Assembly: GCA_028583605.1 (NCBI GenBank)
Contig: CM053333.1
Span: forward strand, 9,828,638-9,892,637
Source: Dastarcus helophoroides
Taxonomy: Eukaryota; Arthropoda; Insecta; Coleoptera; Bothrideridae
Direction of reading: 5' to 3'
Length of the DNA: 64,000 nt
In this document: piece by piece, positions 56,441 to 64,000 of the stretch
Position numbering within the stretch: position 1 is the first letter of the stretch
How the letters are laid out: each line of letters opens with the position of its first letter
Notes under the pieces: model-generated
Seen by the model: the letters and a program-made list of their open reading frames with translations, nothing else
Database searches by the model: none
Told to the model about the DNA's origin: nothing
Made by a program: the position numbers and the translations under genes

Positions 56441-59330
56441 TACATATGATTTGGTACAAAATTACGCGAGATATAATCATTTTTATGCTATGTTTTTTTG
56501 GCATTTCCCGATAATAGAGCAAATGTGTGCGTGTGTGGAAAAGTCATCGCTTCTAAAAATTATCTAGATCTAAAGTGATTGGAGGAAAATTGAAATTGAC
56601 GAACAATGGGTCAAAATCGCGAGTAAATTTCGAAAATTTGTAATTTTTCGGCGTTAAAATGTTGGAATCCAAAATGTGTCATCTCTTGTGTATTTTTTTT
56701 TTCAAATCTTCTGTTTGTAAAGAAAGTTTGCAAGTATGATGTGCTCCAAAATGTCATATGGATGGTATTTGGAACCATTTACCACATCGGTAGTTGTTGC
56801 TAATTACCCAGTTTTAATTGGGTCGTAGTTTGGTTTGGTGTTTTAGAAAATATTTTTCTTTTGTCTTCATATGTCATATGGATGGTATTTGGAACCATTT
56901 ACCACATCGGTAGTTGTTGCTAATTACCCAGTTTTAATTGGGTCGTAGTTTGGTTTGGTGTTTTAGAAAATATTTTTCTTTTGTCTTGAAAGTCACGTAC
57001 TTTTAAATCTTGGCCAGTTTTCTTGCCTTCGGAGTCACAAAACAAACACGATAATGACATACGCGGTAAGTATTACTCTGCTTTTAGTATGAACATGTTA
57101 AAAATTTTTAATAGCAGACAGCTTATTCGGTAATACCCCGCAGTGGCGTATAATTGCTGAAAAATTAAAATTTACACACGGGATAATTTAATGGCCATAA
57201 TTCTAATGTATTTATTTTAGCATGAAAATCAAACAGCACTTAGCAAATAGCGTAGTACATTAATAAGGTATTTAACGTTTGTATGTCATACGTCGTAAGC
57301 GTAAATGGCTAACTGTATGTCAATTAATTCGTTTCGGGGGCTTCTTCAGAGATTTTGTTGAATAAAGCTTAATTTACGACAGTATTGAATTTCTAAACTT
57401 ATCTGATTGTAAAAATATTTTAGTGAACATTTTACCTACACAATTTTTGAGAAATTTCTCGCACTATGCTCATAGAAAAACTAGAATAACAATAAAAATT
57501 TGCATTTCGATAACTTTTTTCGCAATCGCACTTCTTATGTTGAAAAAATATGGAACTGTGTCATAGTTATTCTTCATGGTGGACTCTAATTGGTCGGAAA
57601 AAATATTAATTAAAATTAATAAACATGTGTCATAAAACTCCCTCATATTTTCCAAAAATTTATAGCTTCCAAAAATCTATAGTTTCCAAAAATCCATAAT
57701 TTCCAAACCTTTATAGACACCAAAATGTCTTCATGGTTTTCAAAATAGCATATTCTGATACGCGACCTAGTTGAAAACAAAAGAACAAAATCCAAAGAGT
57801 TAGTACATACAATATTTTTCTCTTCAGCTAGCAAAACGTGTAAAAAATGTTCTCTTCTTTTTTAATACGTATATTATTACTTGAAAAAGAAGCTCGACTC
57901 AAGTGTTAATACAGTAGTTGTTTGGTGATAAATCAATCAGTAGAATAATCATTTAAACGAAGCAACCTATTTGCTTTCCTGTACGAAGTCTAGCTAACTG
58001 CAAAAGTACTTAATAATAGCGGTACACGACAAAAGAACTGGAATTAGAAATAGAAGAGTAACCTTAACAAGGCCATTTCTGTAGCAGACCAGACTAGCTC
58101 CCACCATACCACCACCCACTACTGGTCTATGATTCCTTAGATAATATCTCTCGTTAATCTGATTCCTATTCATAATTTACACAAACTAGACCTCTGTTGT
58201 ACACATCAGAGGTTAACTAGTTTGAAAATTCTGTTGCAACTGAAACGCGTTTACGTAACCCATTCTTTCTTCGCACGATGATGATGCAGATCGCGACTGA
58301 ATAATAACGGATAAATTTGTAAATAATCGCATAATAGTAAAACGCTTTTTACGACTTGTGCTTATCAGTTTAATTCCTCTTTGACTTTGACTATAATTAA
58401 TGACTCTTATAATTTCGTATCATTGTTACTGCGCAAAAAACTGCGGTATTCATTTTACTGAATTAAACTCTTTTCAGTAGGCTCGATAGCCTTTCATCCA
58501 GCACCCAAGACTATTTCAAGTTAGCATCCCAGAGGAAAAATTACCAAAAATTTGAGCTGATTTAAGTTATTTGTTTTGAATGTTATCTTAATTAATTTGT
58601 TTACCAAAGGTTTAGTTAGATTAGGTTTCAAACCCAAACAGAAACAAAATTTCTGAATGAACCCATCACACGTTTTCAGCTAAAACAATAAACCACTAAA
58701 AACTACTAAAGCATATAACGAGTGAGTTATTCAGTTGCTGGAATGGTTTAATTATTTTTAGATTCAGAAGGTTAAATTCTAATTTTTAGTTTTTAATATT
58801 TCTTACTTTTTGCAAAATATTTTTTTTAAATGTAAAATTTTTAATTTTGTTTTTTAATTTGTCTTTTTTATAATCAATTATTTTAATTCAAACCTTCGTT
58901 CTGTTTACAAGACGTAAATTACTTGTTTTTAATTGCTGAAAATAATTCTTAAAATTACATCCCTTTTGCCTAGTTTTATTGAAATTTTCACGGTTCGCTT
59001 TTTAAAAAATATTCAAAATGTTGAAAGAAAAAAAAATGAAGGCTAGCGACACATTTCTGAAACAGCTTTTTAATTTTGACATACGATTAATGTGATTTTA
59101 AACCTTACCTCATGACATCTAACAAATAAATATTTTAGGTTTTTACTGCCCAAGCGAATTATAAAAAAACGAAAAGTAAAATAGTTGATGAAAAACTAAG
59201 TCAAGGTCTGGACCAGTACATTCTATGTATTGGACGCGCGGGTCCCTGCTATGACCTTTTAAAGCAAAACATTATAAAATAAAAAAAGGTAAAGTTTATC
59301 TGTGATTCATAATTTTCGTTTTTGACGAAT
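56441..59330. other. No gene recognised; tandem duplication and a family A fragment
   Basis: Plain AT-rich DNA. 57570-57640 resembles the distal part of family A (TTCTTCATGGTGGACTCTAA). Short frames have no domain. Confidence 0.45.
56751..56987. repeat. Perfect tandem duplication, 120-bp period
   Basis: ATGTCATATGGATGGTATTT starts at 56751 and 56871. The copies are identical over about 117 bases, to TTTTCTTTTGTCTT, so the event is very recent or an assembly artefact. Confidence 0.95.
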
Positions 59331-59921
59331 AAAAAAATACTAAAAATCGATTTTTTGAGAATGTCAACTTTTTTTCAAAACTTAGACTTTTTATTTTTAC
59401 CAAAATTCCGACATCTTTGAAGATTTTAACTTTTCTTTTAAAAAAAAGCATGTTATCAAAATTATTTTGAAAATTTCAATCCCTTGAATATTTCGACTTT
59501 TTTTTGAAAATATCGACCTCTTTTGAATATTTCGTGTTTTTTTTTAATTCCGACGGTTTTTGAAGAATTCGATTTTAATTTTAACTAACTTTGAAAATTT
59601 AGAGATTTTTTTTTTAATTTAGACCTTTTTTTTAAATTTAGACATTTTTTCTGAAAATTTAGACACTTTTTTTTTTAATTTCGGCATTTTAAATATCAAC
59701 TCCTTTTTGAAATGTCGACCCTTTCCTGAAATTTTACTTATATTTGACAATCTTGACTGACAAAATTTCGATTTGCTCGAAATTTGAGCTTAATTTTTAA
59801 AGTTTCTATTTTTTTTCGAAAGTTTTACTTTTCTAAAAATTCCTTTTTGGAAGCTGCATTATTTTTTGAATATTTTAACTTTATCTCGAAGATTTTGAAT
59901 TTTTGAAAAATGTTGACTTTC

Positions 59922-60408
59922 AATATTTAAATTTTTAACACAGTAAATTTTTAACGCAGTAAATTGATGATGAAACGTCTATTCTATTAAAATTTCTTTA
60001 TTTTTCTTTTTTTATATTTTAAAAAATTTTTTTAATTTTAAGTATTTCTTCCTCATTGTTCCCTTTCCATGTTATGCACTGCTGACGAGCTCAAATGAGA
60101 GCGAAACATCGATGTCCAGTACTACAACCTTTTTTATGTATTTCTTTATATTTTCCTAATTTATCAAAAAACCAAAAATTTTTATTTTTTCCATATCTAA
60201 TTTTTCGTCTCCTATTTTTCATTATTCCTATTCTATGTAAAATAAACTAACCTCCTAATTTGTAAACTGTCATGAAGTGACGTTTTTAATAAATTTAAAT
60301 ATCACGTAGTCGCATTTCAAAAATTGTTTAGAAAATTGTCAACAAACCATAAAAAATTTAAATATTTCCAAACTGGGCCGAAGAAATGTTAAATAAATTG
60401 AAAAAAAC
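59922..60408 (+). mobile_element. Hammerhead-ribozyme element of family A (487 bp)
   Basis: It is inserted in a ~303-bp repeat unit; TTGACTTTC is present at 59913-59921 and again at 60409-60417, a 9-bp target-site duplication. Other repeat units have the uninterrupted AATGTTGACTTTCCTTATTT, which proves the empty site. It contains the ribozyme at 60071-60128 followed by the family A tail (AAATATCACGTAGTCGCATT, then AATATTTCCAAACTGGGCCG). No open frame. Confidence 0.8.
60071..60128 (+). ncRNA. Type I hammerhead ribozyme (family A)
   Basis: Core CTGACGA (60082-60088), stem II GCTC/GAGC with a 6-nt loop, GAAAC (60103-60107), stem III ACAT/ATGT closed by two nucleotides, and cleavage triplet GTC at 60114-60116. 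Stem I pairs ACTG (60078-60081) with CAGT (60117-60120), then after an internal loop GTT (60071-60073) with AAC (60126-60128). Predicted cleavage is between 60116 and 60117. Sequence outside the core is unlike the other ribozyme family. Confidence 0.8.
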
Positions 60409-61862
60409 TTGACTTTCCTTATTTTTAAATTTTTTTTAAAATTCCTCCTATTGAAAATTGAGATATTTTTTTTAAATTTCGGCATATAAAATACCTAGTC
60501 TTTTTTAAAATTTCGACCTTTTTTTTTAATTTTACTTATATTTGACAATCTTGGTTGCCAAAATTTCGATTTTCTCGAAATTTTAGCTTAATTTTTAAAG
60601 TTTCGACTGTTTTCGAAAGTTTTACTTTTTTGAAAATTCCCTTTTCGAAGCTACATTATTTTTTGAATATTTTAACTTCTTCTCGAAGATTTTGAATTTT
60701 TGAAAAATCCTCTTCATGAAAATTTAGACATTTTTTTTAAATTTCGGCATTTTAAATATCAACTCCTTTTTGAAATGTCGACCCTTTCTTGAAATTTTAC
60801 TTATATTTGACAATCTTGACTGACAAAATTTCGATTTTCTCGAAATTTGAGCTTAATTTTGAAAATTTCGACTTTTTTCGAAAGTTTTCCTTTTTTGAAA
60901 GTTTCCTTTTCGAAGCTACATTATTTTTTAAATATTTTAACTTCATGGAAGATTTTGAATTTTTGAAAAATGTTGAGTTTTTCCTTATTTTTAAACTTTT
61001 TTAAAAATCCTCCTCTTATTGAAAATTTAGACTTTTTTTTAATTTCGGCATTTTAAATATCTACTCGTTTTCGAAATTTCGACCCTTTCTTGAAATTTTT
61101 CTTATATTTGACAATCTTAACTGACAAAATTTCGATTTTCTCGAAATCTGAGCTTAAATTTTAAAGTTTCGACCGTTTTCGAAAGTTTTACTTTTTTGAA
61201 AATTCCCTTTTCGAAGCTGCATCATTTTTTGAATATTTTAACTTTATCTCGAAGATTTTGAATTTTTGAAAAATGTTGACTTTCCTTATTTTTGAAATTT
61301 TTTTAAATATCCTCCTCTTATTGAAAATTTAGACATTTTTTTTAGATTTCGGCATTTAAAATATCCACTCTTTTTCGAAATTTCGAACCTTTTTTGAAAT
61401 TTTATTTATATTTGACAATTTTGACTGTAACAAATTTTCAATTTTCTCGACATTTTAGTTTAATTTTTAAAGTTTCGACTTTTTTCGAGTTTTCCTTTTT
61501 TGAAAATTCCCATTTCGAAGCTTCATTAGTTTTTGAATATTTTAACTTCATCTCAAAGATTTTGAATTTTTAAAAAATGTTGACTTTTTCCTTATTTTTG
61601 AAATTTTTTAAAAATCCTCCTCTTATTGAAAATTTAGACACTTTATTAATTTCGGCATTTTAAATATCTATTCTTTTTCGAAATTTCGACCTTTTTTTGG
61701 AAAATTTACTTATATTTGACAATCTTGACTGACAAAATTTCGATTTGCTCGAAATTTGAGCTCGATTTTTAAAGTTTCGACTTTTTTCGAAAGTTTTACT
61801 TTTTTAAAAATTCCCTTTTCGAAGCTACCTTATTTTTAAAATATTTTAACTTCATCTCGAAG

Positions 61863-62253
61863 ATTTGACAAATGACCAATTAAATGTTCTGTAATTAAAC
61901 AGTTAAACGTGCTTAAAATTGAAAATATGTACAACCGCAACCATACATAGACTAGTTTCGGCCTTCCTTGGCCTCGTCAGCATGGTACGGTGGTTGTATA
62001 CACTTCCAATTTAAAGCCGTTAGTCAGTCGTATAAGTACCCAAGAGAGCAAACCTCCATCGGGTGACTTGTAACTGACTTTTAACTGTTTATTACGCAAA
62101 CATTTTCGCTACATGCTAATTGAAGCATTACTCTCTGCTGAGATAATAAGCCTTGTATATACGAATATATACAAGTTTATTACGATGCAATTGAAATCTA
62201 ATTTCATTAGAATCTAATGAAAATTAGACTGCAATTGCAAAGTTCACGTAGGT
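61863..62253 (-). mobile_element. Hammerhead-ribozyme element, copy 2 (unpermuted order)
   Basis: Minus-strand order: the CTACGTGAACTTTGC...TTATTATCTCAG block (62251-62137), a ~105-bp middle part absent from copy 1, then the ribozyme and the 3' end TTAATTGGTCATTTGTCAAA (to 61863). It is inserted in the degenerate tract; the interrupted unit (CTCGAAGATTTTGAA) is visible on the left. I could not define a target duplication. Confidence 0.75.
61926..62003 (-). ncRNA. Type I hammerhead ribozyme (copy 2), with a 4-nt insertion next to the cleavage site
   Basis: On the minus strand: CTGACGA (61980-61974), stem II GGCC/GGCC with a 6-nt loop, GAAAC (61959-61955), the minimal ACTAGT stem III, and GTC ending at 61950. 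After the cleavage site it reads TATGTATGGTT, where copy 1 has TATGGTT. Stem I (ACCATG, CCG, ACAACC blocks) is otherwise kept. The core U-to-C change at the free N7 position is allowed. Confidence 0.75.
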
Positions 62254-64000
62254 TGTGAATATTTCGACTTATTTTGAAAATTTCGAATTTCAAATTTTCC
62301 GTTTTTTTTAAATATTTGACATTTTTCAAAATTTGACCTATTTTAGAAATTTCGACACTCGCAATTTTACGTTTTTCCAAATTTCGAACTTGTTTCCAAA
62401 ATTTCGATTTTTCTGGAAATTTTCAATTTCGTATTAATTTGTACTTTTTTAGAAAATTTCGAATTTTTTGAATATTTTGATACAAAATTTCGATTCCTTC
62501 CCAAAATTGATTCTTAAACAATTTTTTTCGCTAATTCAATTATTTTAAAATATTTTATTTTTTTTGTTGAAAACTTCGACCTTTTTTAAAATGTCCAACT
62601 TTTTTGAAAATGTTGATATTTTGCCTGATTTCGCAAATGTTCGTAAGCAAAGGTAACTTTGTTTCTCTTTAGGTAAAATTTCGACTATTTTTATTTAGAT
62701 TTTTTATTGCGTCTTTTTGAAAATTCTGACCAAATTTCCAACATTTTTGCGAATTTTTACCTTTTCCTAAAAAATTGTCTTTTCTCAAATTTATTTTCAA
62801 AATTTCGATCCCTTTTGGATAATTTGACTTTTTTTTGAAAATATCGACCTCTGGAATATTTGGTCCTTTTTTTCTGAAAATTCCAACTGTTTTTTGGGGA
62901 ATTAGATTTCCATTGAAAAATTAGACTTTTTTTAAATTTTAACTTATTTTACAAATTTAGACATTTTTAAAAAAATGTCGGTGTTTTAATAAATTTACTT
63001 TTTCGAAACGGCGATTTTATTCGAAATTTTCGACTATGTTTGAAAAGTAAGAATTTTTCTCCAAATCTTTTAATTTTATTTTGAAAATGTTGTCTTTTTT
63101 CGAAATTTTTACCTTTTTGAAAATGTCGGATTTTTTCAAAATTACATTATTTTTTAAATATTTATCTGAAAATTTTGAATGTTTTGAATATTTTAATTTT
63201 ATTTTGAAAATGTCAACTTTTTTCTTATTTGTGAAAATGTAGACCTTTATTTAAAATTCCCCTTCTTATTGATTTTTACCTTTTCCTAAAAAATTGCCTT
63301 TTCTCAAATTTATTTTTAAAATTTCGATCCCTTTTGGATAATTCTACTTTTTTTTGAAAATATCGACCTCTTTCGAATATTTGATCCTTTTCTTTTTGAA
63401 AATTCCAACTCTTTTTTGGAGAATTGGATTTTTATTGAAAAATTAGACTTTTTTTAAATTGTAACTGATTTTCCAAATTTAGACATTTTTTTTGGAAAAT
63501 TTCGGTATTTTAAAAAATTTAATTTTTCGAAACGGTGATTTTATTCAAAATTTTCGACTATGTTTGAAAATTAAGACTTTTTCTCCAAATTTTTTAATTT
63601 TATTTTGAAAATGTTGTTTTTGTTCAAAATTTTGACCTTTTTGAAAATGTCGGATTTTTTTCAAAATTACATTATTTTTTGAATATTTATCTGAAAATTT
63701 TGAATGTTTTGAATTTTTTAATTTTATTTTGAAAATGTCGACTTTTTTCTTATTTGTGAAAATTTAGACCTTTATTTAAAATTTCCCTTCTTATTGATTT
63801 TTACCTTTTCCTAAAAAACTGTCTTTTCTCAAGTTTATTTTCAAAATTTCGATCCCTTTTGAATAATTTGACTTTTTTTTTTAATATCGACCCCTTTCAA
63901 ATATTTGGTCCTTTTTTTTGAAAATTCCAACTGTTTTTTGAAGAATTAGATTTTTATTAAAAAGTTAGACTTTTTATAAGTTTTAACTTATTTTACAAAT
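62254..64000. repeat. Degenerate tract with ~520-bp higher-order repeat
   Basis: CTTTTCCTAAAAAATTG-like markers occur at 62761, 63290 and 63804 (intervals 529 and 514). They are followed by TTTCTCAAATTTATTTTCAA, TTTCGATCCCTTTTGGATAA and a GAATATTTGGTCC block. The repeat runs off the end of the window. Confidence 0.75.

Larger units (their letters stand above)
59330..61865. repeat. Degenerate tract with ~303-bp higher-order repeat
   Basis: TTATATTTGACAATCTTG-like markers (TATTTGACAA) occur at 59741, 60538, 60803, 61104, 61409 and 61713. The last three intervals are 301, 305 and 304 bp. The first interval (797) is enlarged by the hammerhead element at 59922-60408. Shared landmarks include CCTTTTCGAAGCTACATTA and AATCCTCCTCTTATTGAAAA. 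Confidence 0.8.

Noticed and set aside
57060..57075. GTAAGTATT as the 5' splice site of a host exon
   Set aside because: No open frame or convincing 3' splice site upstream makes a plausible exon; one motif alone is not enough.
57300..57350. CTGAAGAAGCCCCCGAAACG on the minus strand as a hammerhead ribozyme
   Set aside because: The CTGAAGA and GAAAC boxes are there, but no stem II hairpin or stem I can be formed. A similar CCCCCGAAACGTC word near 16435 fails for the same reason.

Overview
The window reads as eukaryotic, AT-rich intergenic or intronic DNA, most likely from an arthropod and probably an insect. The evidence is a jockey/CR1-group LINE family, hAT-type elements, a solo LTR, hammerhead-ribozyme retroelements and a Drosophila-style recursive splice site. 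I found no intact host protein-coding exon, tRNA, rRNA or CRISPR array. Nearly all reading frames above 60 codons are transposon remnants or translations of simple repeats.

Layout. 1-3486: old interspersed repeats, a 141-bp hAT-like MITE and otherwise plain DNA. 3487-9720: a 690-bp tandem repeat, then a long decayed tract built on a TTTTGAAAATTTCGAC theme with ~518-bp higher-order repeats. 10574-13560: two defective LINE copies, back to back, with 3' ends pointing outward. 17161-21380: a foldback element whose right arm has taken three later insertions (a hammerhead-ribozyme element, a LINE and a 298-bp MITE). 21715-22088: a solo LTR. 25180-26960: decayed and young tandem arrays, including about 90 copies of AAATACG. 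28330-30200: ~181-bp repeats and CTT-rich arrays. 32570-42870: three TTCTC pentamer arrays separated by plain sequence, with a recursive splice site at 38999/39000. 44640-46235: two LINE 3' ends. 50555-56440: one LINE copy split by an ORF1-only insertion and by a 3-kb hAT-type element. 59330-64000: decayed tandem repeats carrying two more hammerhead elements.

The most interesting content is a set of three near-complete type I hammerhead ribozymes, at 18530-18597 (+), 60071-60128 (+) and 61926-62003 (-). They lie in short elements of two families. The two with resolvable boundaries have target-site duplications of 9 and 13 bp. Very short stem III and the lack of any reading frame resemble the hammerhead-bearing terminal regions of Penelope-like elements or retrozyme-like satellites. 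One copy carries the element's parts in permuted order (3' end before 5' end), as a tandem or circular RNA template would produce.

The recursive splice site, the absence of exons and the size of the window fit one very long intron of a gene transcribed on the + strand. That is an inference. Everything else is a layered record of transposition: satellites first, then LINE and foldback insertions, then hAT, MITE and hammerhead elements.
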